NCBI GenBank assembly: GCA_916048095.2
Contig: OU696577.1
Span: forward strand, 5,817,440-5,881,439
Source: Sacculina carcini
Taxonomy: Eukaryota; Arthropoda; Thecostraca; Sacculinidae
DNA length: 64,000 nucleotides
Direction: 5' to 3'
This document shows, one piece after another, positions 55,849 to 64,000 of the stretch (position 1 is the first letter of the stretch; each line of letters opens with the position of its first letter). The position numbers were made by a program, and so were the translations under genes. The notes beneath the pieces are model-generated. The model saw only the letters and a program-made list of their open reading frames with translations. It searched no databases and had not been told where the DNA came from.

Positions 55849-58800
55849 TGGGCCTGCGGCGCAGCGCACCAGTGCCGGCGGGCGATCATCATATTCCGGT
55901 GCCTTTGTTTTATGTTCAGGACAGCGTTACACAGCGACGTTTTATCATCGACACTGGCGCGCAAGTGAGTGTTATACCAGTTAAATCGCTTGATGGTGAA
56001 ACGCCTCAAAAACAAACCTCAAAGTTGTTGGCGGCAAACGGTTCTCTGGTTGATGTCTACGGTACCCGAAAGGTGACAATTACATTTTCGCAAGGGCCGG
56101 CGATGCACTGGAATTTCATCGTGGCTGACACAACGCTCAGCATAATAGGCGCCGATCTGCTCGCGCACTACCGTTTAATAGTGGATGTGCACAAACGAGA
56201 ACTACGAGATGTGACCGGCCGCGTCTGTGTCAGGTGTACCGCGAGCACCGTCACCTCATCAAAACTGCAATGTCTGGTTGAAGAACCACAAGCTTTCCAA
56301 ACACTGCTAGCCGACTTTCCGGGAGTGGTCCGACCACCAGACCAACCATTTCCTCTGCGTCACACAGTGGCACATCACATACAAACGTACGGTCCGCCGA
56401 AATTCGCAAAACCTCGCCGTTTGCCTCCGGATCGATTGGTACTCGCGAAACAGTGCTTTGACGAAATGCAAACTATCGGTGTCATGAGGCCGTCAAGCAG
56501 TAACTGGGCCGCGCCACTTCACATGGTGCGCAAGAAGGAGCAAGGAAAGTGGCGCCCATGCGGCGATTACCGCGCGCTTAATGCTTGTACTGTATCAGAC
56601 AAATACCCGATCCCACACATTCAGGATTTCGTCAACAGCCTTGCGGGTTGCTCCGTCTTTACGACGCTGGATTTGGTACGGGCGTATAATCAAATACCTG
56701 TTGAATCGTGTGACGTACATAAAACGGCTATAACGACGCCTTTCGGACTGTACGAGGCTGTGCGTATGCCGTTCGGTCTGAAAAACGCCGCACAGACCAT
56801 GCAACGATTTATCGATCAAGTATTGCGTGGCGTACCTAACGTCTATGCATATATCGACGATATTTTGATTGCCAGCCCGACACGCACAGATCACGACAAA
56901 CACGTGCGAACTGTGCTCGAGCGCTTGCAAAAATACGGAGTCGTGATCAACCACCGCAAATGTGTGTACAGCAAACCTTGTGTCTCTTTCCTGGGTCATC
57001 ACCTGACACCAAATGGTATTTCTCCACTGCCAGATAAAGTTGACGCTATTGCGTCGTTTCCTAGACCAGAGACACAGTCACAGTTTCGCCGTTTTCTGGG
57101 CATGACGGCTTTCTACAATCGTTTTATGCCCGCTGCTGCAAAACACTTGCAGTCGCTCAACAAGCTGCTCGTGCCTTCTGGTAAACGCTCTCGTCGACCC
57201 GTTCAATGGTGTGACGACGCTGAGCAAGCATTCGGAGCTATCAAAGCGAAACTTGCCGATGCTGTCATGTTGGCGCATCCTGTCAGAAACGCGCCAATAA
57301 GTCTTCAAGTTGACGCCTCCGACACAGCTGTTGGGGCCGTTTTTCAACAGTTCGTTGACGAAAACTGGCAGCCGCTGGCATTCTTTTCGAGAGCGCTACG
57401 GCCAACAGAGTGCCGTTATAGCACTTTTGGACGTGAACTTTTGGCGGTCTATCTAGCCATACGGAGGTTCAGACATGCAGTTGAAGACCGATCGCTCATT
57501 GTCTTCACAGATCACCGTCCTCTCGTGACTGCTGTGAATTCCCAATCCGACAGATATTCGCCTCGAGAGATTCGGCATTTAGAATTCATCGCTCAATTTA
57601 CAACAGATGTTCGACATGTGGCAGGATCAGACAATGTTGTTGCGGACGCCTTGTCACGCACAATCAACATCCTTCAATACCCTCAACCGCCACTGCATGA
57701 TTTTGACGCCCTGGCAGCCGCTCAGCACACTGACGACGACTTGCAGCAGCTGGAAGTGAACGACACTTCTCTCAAGTTACGCAAAATCAAACTCGCAAGC
57801 GGTGCTTCATTATTGTGCGATGAATCCACAGGTTATCCTCGTCCAGTTATACCAGCAAATCTGCGTCGACACTATTTCGCCATCTGGCACAACATGTCGC
57901 ACCCAGGCGTTAGAGCGACTCAAAAGCTCATCACCTCTCGATGTGTGTGGCCGAATATAAAGCGCGACATCCAACAGTGGACACGTATGTGCATATCATG
58001 CCAGCGTGCCAAAGTACAGAGGCACACTCGCGCGCCCACAGGTACCTTCGATCTACCAAGTGAGCGATTTCGACACGTACACGCAGACATCGTTGGCCCT
58101 TTGCCCCCTTCAAACGACATGTCTTACATTCTTACATGTGTGTGCCGTTACACACGATGGGCGGAAGCAATTCCAATTCCCGACATCAGAGCAGAAACTG
58201 TGTGCCGTGCCTTTCTGTCCGGTTGGCTCGCGCGCTTCGGAGTCCCTGAAATCGTTACGCCAGACAGAGGATCCCAGACAGACAGAGGATCCCAGTTCAC
58301 CGGCGCAAGATGGAGACAACTGTGTATAACCATGGGTTTCAAACACAAGACGACGACCAGCTATCATCCTGCAAGTAATGGTCTCGTGGAGCGTCTACAC
58401 TGCCAGCTAAAGGCCTCACTACGTGCACACGCTTCAAGCAGCTGGACCGAAACACTTCCAATTGTGCTCCTGGGCATACGCACAGCCGTCAAAGAAGACC
58501 TTAATGTGACTCCAGCAGATCTGGTATACGGTACACCGTTGCGTATACCTGGTGAAATGGTAGCGAGTGGCACTAGAAATAAAGGACAATGTGCATCACC
58601 GTCGTCATACGCTGACGCCCTTAGGCGGTCTATGGCTACTGTGCGACCGATTCCACCTCGTCGTCCATCTGTACGTTCCCACGTGCCGTCTGCTCTCGAT
58701 TCGTGTACACACGTCTTCGTTCGACACGATGCTCATCGGACGCCCCTTGACTGTCCATACGACGGCCCGTTCAGAGTGATTAACCGCACCAATAAGACTA

Positions 58801-59042
58801 TACCGATCCAACGCCCATCTGGTAATGATACGGTATCAATTGACCGTGTAAAACCAGCTGTCATTGGAGAAAGCACCAACTTGCAAAAACAGGTGAAGAC
58901 GAGCGGCTCATGCAACACAACATATCCGTGTCGGGGTCCTGAACTCATTCTCCGTCAAGCCAAGACTGCACATTCTACCTCAACAACATCGGCATCATCG
59001 GTGTCTAGGTGTCTAGGTCATCAGGTGTCATCCTCGGTATAA
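55812..59042 (+). CDS. CsRn1-type Pol (protease, RT, RNase H, integrase)
   Basis: The start given is only the first ATG in the -1 frame; entry is probably by frameshift at 55839-55845. Protease: [30 protein letters not shown] and YIDDILIAS. RNase [26 protein letters not shown]. Integrase: HHCC finger (HNMSHPG..CISCQ), HADIVGPLP, a second Asp motif containing a duplicated DRGSQ(T) segment, NGLVERLH and a GPF module. The last residues (after about RVKPAV) differ from the family end because a deletion fused the frame to the LTR remnant, which supplies the TAA. Confidence 0.92.
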   Translation: MRLDCSRAGGKLMGLRRSAPVPAGDHHIPVPLFYVQDSVTQRRFIIDTGAQVSVIPVKSLDGETPQKQTSKLLAANGSLVDVYGTRKVTITFSQGPAMHWNFIVADTTLSIIGADLLAHYRLIVDVHKRELRDVTGRVCVRCTASTVTSSKLQCLVEEPQAFQTLLADFPGVVRPPDQPFPLRHTVAHHIQTYGPPKFAKPRRLPPDRLVLAKQCFDEMQTIGVMRPSSSNWAAPLHMVRKKEQGKWRPCGDYRALNACTVSDKYPIPHIQDFVNSLAGCSVFTTLDLVRAYNQIPVESCDVHKTAITTPFGLYEAVRMPFGLKNAAQTMQRFIDQVLRGVPNVYAYIDDILIASPTRTDHDKHVRTVLERLQKYGVVINHRKCVYSKPCVSFLGHHLTPNGISPLPDKVDAIASFPRPETQSQFRRFLGMTAFYNRFMPAAAKHLQSLNKLLVPSGKRSRRPVQWCDDAEQAFGAIKAKLADAVMLAHPVRNAPISLQVDASDTAVGAVFQQFVDENWQPLAFFSRALRPTECRYSTFGRELLAVYLAIRRFRHAVEDRSLIVFTDHRPLVTAVNSQSDRYSPREIRHLEFIAQFTTDVRHVAGSDNVVADALSRTINILQYPQPPLHDFDALAAAQHTDDDLQQLEVNDTSLKLRKIKLASGASLLCDESTGYPRPVIPANLRRHYFAIWHNMSHPGVRATQKLITSRCVWPNIKRDIQQWTRMCISCQRAKVQRHTRAPTGTFDLPSERFRHVHADIVGPLPPSNDMSYILTCVCRYTRWAEAIPIPDIRAETVCRAFLSGWLARFGVPEIVTPDRGSQTDRGSQFTGARWRQLCITMGFKHKTTTSYHPASNGLVERLHCQLKASLRAHASSSWTETLPIVLLGIRTAVKEDLNVTPADLVYGTPLRIPGEMVASGTRNKGQCASPSSYADALRRSMATVRPIPPRRPSVRSHVPSALDSCTHVFVRHDAHRTPLDCPYDGPFRVINRTNKTIPIQRPSGNDTVSIDRVKPAVIGESTNLQKQVKTSGSCNTTYPCRGPELILRQAKTAHSTSTTSASSVSRCLGHQVSSSV
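55839..55845 (+). promoter_or_regulatory. Candidate -1 ribosomal frameshift site
   Basis: GGAAAAC abuts the gag stop TAA. A -1 slip there enters the pol frame and reads KLMGLRR. The heptamer fits the GGA-type relatives of X-XXY-YYZ sites. The downstream sequence is GC-rich, but no structure was computed. Confidence 0.5.
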
Positions 59043-59104
59043 GAGGCGAGCTTAGGCCACATCGGGCAGCGTCTTATAAGGATTAATATACAGCAAATCC
59101 AACA
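59037..59104 (+). repeat. CsRn1-type 3' LTR remnant
   Basis: It matches the last 83 bases of the 5' LTR apart from a 15-base gap. The first 438 bases, the polypurine tract and the pol C-terminus are missing. Confidence 0.9.
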
Positions 59105-60737
59105 ATACTACCAGAACACAACTACCACATGTCAATGTCACACCACTAGCACACGCGCATACACACATTCAGTCAACACATACACACAGTAGTTAGTGTA
59201 GCTGGGTCATACGCGCAGGAGCGCACTCCGTAACGCGTAGGGGAGCTAACTCCCAACACCTCCCCAATCAGAACTCATATATCCTCAATGAGTCTGGCTG
59301 GTCGGCGGCGTGTTCTCGCTGATCTTCTGAGTGCCGGCTCATCAGGAATTACCTGATCAGTACCGTCCCTCTGGTCTCGTTTTGGAGAACTAGTTTTCTC
59401 GGGTGATGCAGTCTTGCTCTCGGCAGACGAAGCTGGTTCAGTGCCCAGGTGTCTGTTTTGCTGAGGCGGTTTTGCGTGAGCGAACCGTCGTCTGATGAAG
59501 CGTCTCTTGCGACATAATACTCTGCCGCTCGTCATTGGAATGAGGTATTTCCAATTTGGATTTACCGCAACAATAACCCCGTACCGAGACCATTGCTTCG
59601 TAACGGGGTCTTGAGCAGCAACTTGGTTGCCAATTGACAGTCCATGTAGACCACGCGATGTCTGATTGTAACGCCGAATCGTCGGAGATGGCGTGCTATC
59701 GGCCACGTCAGCGATGGTTTGCCACTTCTGGCTGGAGGCTCGTCGATGAGCCGGGAGGCTGTCTTGTATTGGTCGTCCAAATAATACTTGAGCAGGATAA
59801 AGTCCATTGCGATATTGCAATATAGCGCGCGTCCACTGCTCTCGATCCAAAGTTTTGCCGCGTCGGCACCAACACTTTGCGATGATTTTCTTTATGCTTT
59901 TCACACCAGCTTCCGCCCTCCCATTCGATTGCGGATAGTTGGGGGACGAATATCTCGGCTCCATATCCCAGCGTCGCAGAAAATCACGGAAGAAGTTTGA
60001 TATGAATTGTGACCCACCGTCTGAATACCACACATCTGCTACTCCGGCGAAACAAAACATGTCCTGCAGTATAGAAATTAACCGTCGAGTAGTGCTATCG
60101 GTGCCCAGCTCTCCAATAGCTGGCCAACCAGAGAAGTGATCAACCACTACCAAAAAGTGTTTCCCACCGTATTCCGCCAAGTCCGCTGATACGACTTGGA
60201 AAGGTCTTTCGGGAAGTGCGTGACGACGGTAGGTCTCTTTCTGCTGTGACGGAAGCCTTTGCTGACATGATTCGCAGGCTTTCGTTGCGGCTTCTATGTC
60301 TCGATCAATCCCAGGCCAATATACAATTTGTCGTGCTCTGGCTTTACACCGTTCTTGTCATTGGTGTCCTTCGTGCAGGAAAGTCAGAATTTGTTTACGC
60401 ATGACGCGAGGAATGATCAGTTTTTACCCACAAATGACTAATCCATCATCTTCAGTAATCTCCGGATGTTTCGGCCAGTACGACCTCAGAGTATGTGGCA
60501 ATTGCTGTTTGGATGTCGGAAATCCGTGCCGAACATATTTCCTGAGTAGTCGGAGCTCGGGATCAGATTCTGACTTACACTTCACTTCCTGAAGCCGTAT
60601 GTTCAATCCTGACTCGCGTGTCGACTGAGCTATTAACACACTGTGCTTTTGATTCTTCCATGATTTGCTCTTCCAACACTGATAAACACTGAAATGTCTA
60701 TATTGCAGAATAATGAAGATGAAGAATGAAATTAACT
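59105..60737 (-). pseudogene. Older Ty3/Gypsy integrase and LTR, truncated
   Basis: On the minus strand: a pre-integrase segment (RKYVRHGFPTSKQQLP), TAA at 60424-60426, an HHCC finger broken by TGA at 60358-60360, then an open integrase from about 60357 (DHFSGWP, YSDGGSQF, NGRAEAGVKSIKK) ending RRSARTRRRPARLIEDI at 59275. The purine tract TTGGGGAGG precedes TGTTGGGAG, so its 3' LTR starts at about 59257. That LTR is split by the CsRn1-type element and continues at about 54399-54320. The 5' part is lost at the Gap-Pol insertion. Confidence 0.82.
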
Positions 60738-61110
60738 TGCAGCAACACAATTCACAACAGTCAATGTAATACCACTAGCATACGCTCGCTACTTCTCGTC
60801 TATCCCTGTCCCGCACACCGTCACACCTTGCACACACACCCGCAGTCGCCTTTTTTCACGCCGATCTCCCAGGTCGCTGACCTTTACTTGCCCGCACACA
60901 CGGCGCATGCGCAACACCAGCCAATAGCAAACAAGCACGCCTGTGACGCCACTAAGCACGCGCACGAACGCACATAACACGCACGCCAGCACAAACACAC
61001 GAACATTCACTCCTCACATAAATCACACAACCAATGAAACAGCTAATTATCAAATACTCGCTCAGACTACATCAACAACTTTAACAAATACAATATTCAC
61101 TGCTGCCACA
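60738..61110 (-). repeat. 3' LTR of copy B
   Basis: On the minus strand the tract AGGTGGAGG precedes TGTGGCAGCA, and a TG..CA stretch of 373 bp ends at GTTGCTGCA, next to older Gypsy sequence. The ends are inferred, because the 5' LTR lies outside. Confidence 0.6.
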
Positions 61111-61124
61111 CCTCCACCTGATTC

Positions 61125-63767
61125 TCAAGAATCACACAAGTGACACTGGCGCTGTTGACGAATTCTTTCGCTTCTCCGTAGTAGATTTTCATCTAGCGCA
61201 GGTGTACAGGCCGAGGAAGACATATCTCGTTCCGGCAAATTAGTTCTCCTGAACCACACGTTCAATGGAGGGTCTTCTGACAGATCCGCTTCAGCTTGTT
61301 GTCTTGAAAATGTCGATTTATCTTGCTCATTTCGGGGTCTCACGTCCGCACAGTGGTACGGAACGCCGTCAACATCCACCGCATGTTCTGAGATATCAGA
61401 GGTCACCACTCCTCGATCAGAAGTCTTGTCGCATCGTGTCCCTGGTTTTCTCACCCAGACATATTCCCCGGGGCGATACCCGCTGCGTCCTTTCCTGGCG
61501 CTTGGTGCGTTTTTGATCCCTATGTCAACGCTCTTCACTCGAGCGGTATACCTGTGAGTTTTGTTTATCGGTGCTGAACATTCTCGCACATCGTCATTAG
61601 GCGACACATTATACCGGTAAACTGCTTCCGGTACGGAACACCGACAGCGAGCTGCAATGACTTTTACCGTTCTGTGGCACCGCTCGACGATGCCGTTGCC
61701 ACGTGGCTCATAAGCGCAGCGATAAAGAGGATTGACGCTCCATTCAGCTAGGAAAATCCGGAACTCCCGACTGCCGAACGCTGTGCCGTTGTCGAGTAAT
61801 ACCTCATCAGGGGCACCGCGCTCTAGAAATACTTGATTCAGATGTTCAATAATACATCGACTGTCTTCTCTTCTCAGTAATTTCCATATCGCAAAGCGCG
61901 ATGGCCCACAGTCTATAATCGATAAATACGCCGCTCCTTGGACATGCGTAACGTCCATTGCAAGCCTACGCCAGTTATTCCTCACAGATAAGCCGCCATG
62001 CTTCCATTTAACAGGTGCCGGATCAACTGATCGACACGTCTCACATGATTGAACCACCGCTTGTGCGTCTCTCCTTGTTGCCAGCGGATTCCTTCTTCGT
62101 GAGAAGTACAGGGTCCTTCGAACACCGGGATGTCCTGCTAGCTTATGAACGTCATTAATCTCTTCTCTACTCATTGGACTCAATGTATCACCAGCACAGC
62201 ATAAAGCTGCATTCTCTGTTGTCACCAACCATTTTGCTGGCACTCGCGTCAACGTGTCTGCGCAGTTTTCCGCTGATCGAACCAATACAATCTCTATGTC
62301 TAGTTCCATCTCTTCTTGTACATATCTCAGTATGCCCAGCTTTCGCTGCACTAACAATTCTCCTGTGGCTCGGGTTTTCACCCTCGATTTTCCTGTCAAC
62401 GCATCTCGAACCCAGCTGCAAGCGGTATTGGAGTCTGTGAAAATTCTGATACGTCTCATTCCCCATGCCGATGCCATATTTATGCCTTTCAGAATAGCGT
62501 CAAGCTCCGCCAAATTGATGTGGTGTTCTTCCTTGCGCAACCAGCACGCGTCCTCAATGACGTATGTACCAACCTTTAATAACACCCCCATGGCAAGTTG
62601 GCTCGCATCTACCCACACGTCGACCTTATCACCTTCAACACTCCATGCACCATGCGCGGCGTCTTCTTTCATGACTCGATCTTTGAACAGTTTGATTACT
62701 TCCAGAATCTTCATGTCTGCAATTTCTTCATCCCAAGAATCCGTTGCTTCGTTGACTATCCGTTTCACATACGAGGAAGCAGTCCTCATCCATCTGCAGA
62801 CTGGAAGATGGCCAATAACACTACCACAAAAAGAAAATACCTTGCGTCTTGTTATCGGTCCCGTTAAGTTTTTCAAATCATTGTCTCGGTCCCACATCAA
62901 TCTTCCTCCACACTGGCGCAGCTTCAACCCCAGTACTCGAAATGACGGATCTGCTCGTGTGGCCGGTTTACTGACTAAACCGAACGCTTTCAAATGATTA
63001 CTCACGGCGTCGGCACTCAATATAGACTCATCGACAAGTATATCGTCTATATACGACGAAGTTGCCCGCTCTACTTCTGGATTTTGCGATAGGACGAACT
63101 CAACAATTGCTTTCATAATTATAGGTGCCGCATTGAGGCCAAAACCAAGGCGAGTTAAACAATATCTAATACCTTGCACAATCACTGTTTGATATTTCCA
63201 TAGTGAGGAATCAATTTCAACTTGCAAATAGGCGTTTTTTAGATCCAGAAGAGCCACATTGTCTCCTCTTCTTCTCCAGTCTCGCAATTTTTGATGACAC
63301 ACATCGGCTTCTGCCGTGTGTACTTCTACATGCTGATTTAGCTGGCGGAAATCCATAACCGGCCTTACTTTGGATTTGTTTTTTTGAGAAACCGCCAACA
63401 AAGGAATTAGGCCTTTTACCGGGCCATGGATGTCTTCATTGTACTCCACCAGCCACCCATTTTTTATCCAATTGCATATTTCAGTATCGAATTCTCCTCT
63501 TATGTCTGATGCAATGGCGTACTCTGGAGTTTGGTTTGTTAAAACTTTTGGAACGTCTGCCCACTTCCAGCTTACACGCCACCTCTTCTGTGAGTTATTA
63601 AAAGAAGCCACAAAGTCCTTTCCTTGAAACTGCAGAGGCACCGATTGTGCAGAAAGTCTTCTTGAGATAACGCCAGTCACTGCTCCCATTTCCGTGACCT
63701 TTGGATTTTTTGTTGCTACGTCTAGGCCAGCAACGCGAAGATTCCGGTCAATTCGAATACCTCCCAT
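61125..63767 (-). CDS. Gap-Pol-like pol (RT, RNase H, integrase), 880 aa
   Basis: The frame is open and is continuous with protease upstream apart from one indel. RT: RPVMDFRQLN, ALLDLKNAYLQ, GFGLNAAPIIM and SYIDDILVDES (about residue 236). RNase H is unlike the usual Ty3/Gypsy form: WVDASQLAMGV, AELDAILKGI, FTDSNTACSWV, ADTLTRVP. Integrase: HHCC finger (HKLAGHPG..CETCRS), AMDVTH, LLDNGTAF and GIVERCHR, then a basic module (GEYVWVRKPG) and a tail with RRSERIRQQRQ. The catalytic residues appear intact. The ATG given (63767) lies in the post-protease linker, so translation probably starts farther upstream. Confidence 0.9.
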   Translation of the reverse strand: MGGIRIDRNLRVAGLDVATKNPKVTEMGAVTGVISRRLSAQSVPLQFQGKDFVASFNNSQKRWRVSWKWADVPKVLTNQTPEYAIASDIRGEFDTEICNWIKNGWLVEYNEDIHGPVKGLIPLLAVSQKNKSKVRPVMDFRQLNQHVEVHTAEADVCHQKLRDWRRRGDNVALLDLKNAYLQVEIDSSLWKYQTVIVQGIRYCLTRLGFGLNAAPIIMKAIVEFVLSQNPEVERATSSYIDDILVDESILSADAVSNHLKAFGLVSKPATRADPSFRVLGLKLRQCGGRLMWDRDNDLKNLTGPITRRKVFSFCGSVIGHLPVCRWMRTASSYVKRIVNEATDSWDEEIADMKILEVIKLFKDRVMKEDAAHGAWSVEGDKVDVWVDASQLAMGVLLKVGTYVIEDACWLRKEEHHINLAELDAILKGINMASAWGMRRIRIFTDSNTACSWVRDALTGKSRVKTRATGELLVQRKLGILRYVQEEMELDIEIVLVRSAENCADTLTRVPAKWLVTTENAALCCAGDTLSPMSREEINDVHKLAGHPGVRRTLYFSRRRNPLATRRDAQAVVQSCETCRSVDPAPVKWKHGGLSVRNNWRRLAMDVTHVQGAAYLSIIDCGPSRFAIWKLLRREDSRCIIEHLNQVFLERGAPDEVLLDNGTAFGSREFRIFLAEWSVNPLYRCAYEPRGNGIVERCHRTVKVIAARCRCSVPEAVYRYNVSPNDDVRECSAPINKTHRYTARVKSVDIGIKNAPSARKGRSGYRPGEYVWVRKPGTRCDKTSDRGVVTSDISEHAVDVDGVPYHCADVRPRNEQDKSTFSRQQAEADLSEDPPLNVWFRRTNLPERDMSSSACTPALDENLLRRSERIRQQRQCHLCDS

Positions 63768-64000
63768 GGCCGAAACACCGTCAAGACCAATGACAAGGTC
63801 TGTACCGGATGATGATTGACTACAATAGCATTCACGACGAATTCACAGCCCTCCTCCACGATAACGTGCACCTCACTAACGCCACCACACACCATCTCGT
63901 CTCCGCTGATGGTAACAACTGCCACGTCACACGCAGTGATTTTGCGTCTGCAGAGTTGTTCGTTAACGAGACTCCGGGTGCACCCGGTATCCAACAATGC
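63768..64000 (-). pseudogene. Gap-Pol-like protease segment with frameshift
   Basis: LDTGCTRSLVNEQL is an aspartic protease DTG motif, and VTISGDEMVCGGVSEVHV follows, as in copy A. After NHHPV (about 63810) the frame is lost, and the matching sequence continues in the frame of the 880-residue pol. A single missing base there would explain it. Confidence 0.82.

Larger units (their letters stand above)
54400..59104 (+). mobile_element. CsRn1-type Ty3/Gypsy element with truncated 3' LTR
   Basis: The 5' LTR is 54400-54920 (521 bp, TGTAGCGG..CCAACA). The PBS is TGGTGACCCCGAAC from 54922, the tRNA-Trp type of CsRn1. The element ends at CCAACA (59104), and ATAC flanks both ends (54396-54399, 59105-59108). 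Only 68 bp of the 3' LTR remain, fused to the end of pol. The duplication shows that the loss happened after insertion. The target was the LTR of an older Gypsy element. Confidence 0.92.
60738..64000 (-). mobile_element. Gap-Pol-like LTR retrotransposon (copy B), runs off the window
   Basis: It has an LTR (60738-61110), a long pol frame and a protease segment, and continues past the right edge. It is the better-preserved relative of copy A at 9.3-12.5 kb. I recall similar proteins deposited as Gap-Pol from helminths; this was not checked. Confidence 0.85.

Noticed and set aside
1..64000. Endogenous retrovirus with envelope gene
   Set aside because: In each LTR element pol is followed directly by the LTR or a short non-coding stretch. 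No env-like frame is present.

Overview
The window is animal (non-vertebrate metazoan) nuclear DNA. One host gene is present, PYROXD1, on the minus strand. I can follow nine coding exons from 34011 down to 7205; they join with GT-AG introns and consistent phases into a 542-residue reading frame. Its introns total about 25 kb and are packed with transposable elements. The last intron alone is about 14.5 kb. The phylum cannot be fixed from the sequence: the mix of CsRn1-type Ty3/Gypsy, BEL/Pao, CR1/L2-like and Jockey-like LINEs, hAT and piggyBac elements, a tRNA-derived SINE and abundant (CA)n fits many invertebrates.

Layout. 1-7200: the 3' part of a Ty3/Gypsy pol with its candidate LTR, a degenerate satellite, a LINE split by a tRNA-Val-derived SINE, and a rearranged CsRn1-like gag/protease fragment. 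7205-34011: PYROXD1. Its last intron holds a non-autonomous hAT element with a perfect 8-bp target duplication, a broken Gap-Pol-like element, a palindromic element built on 21-bp repeats, a split Jockey-like LINE, a CsRn1-type element with a dead RT motif, and another LINE remnant. The upstream introns hold hAT, LINE and piggyBac remnants, a second foldback repeat and a LTR-like repeat.

34690-64000 is a nest of retroelements. An old CsRn1-like element on the plus strand is split by an intact BEL/Pao element (35310-42323, 472-bp LTRs identical by eye, target duplication CAGCC), by a compact Ty3/Gypsy element (42443-49175, 157-bp LTRs identical by eye, target duplication ACAAC) and by a CR1/L2-like LINE (49966-53868). 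Farther right, a CsRn1-type element (54400-59104, target duplication ATAC) sits in the LTR of an older Gypsy element, and a second Gap-Pol-like element with a long open pol frame runs off the right edge.

The most notable points are: (i) the compact Gypsy element, whose single frame begins on the last base of the 5' LTR and stops inside the 3' LTR, and which carries a frame-breaking 1915-bp tandem duplication; (ii) two foldback repeats carrying 21-bp tandem units, one full of ATGCAAAT octamers; (iii) a shared 3' stem-loop on three LINE ends; (iv) the reconstructed PYROXD1 gene. All elements appear to act only for their own mobility. I saw no env gene, CRISPR array or prokaryotic feature.
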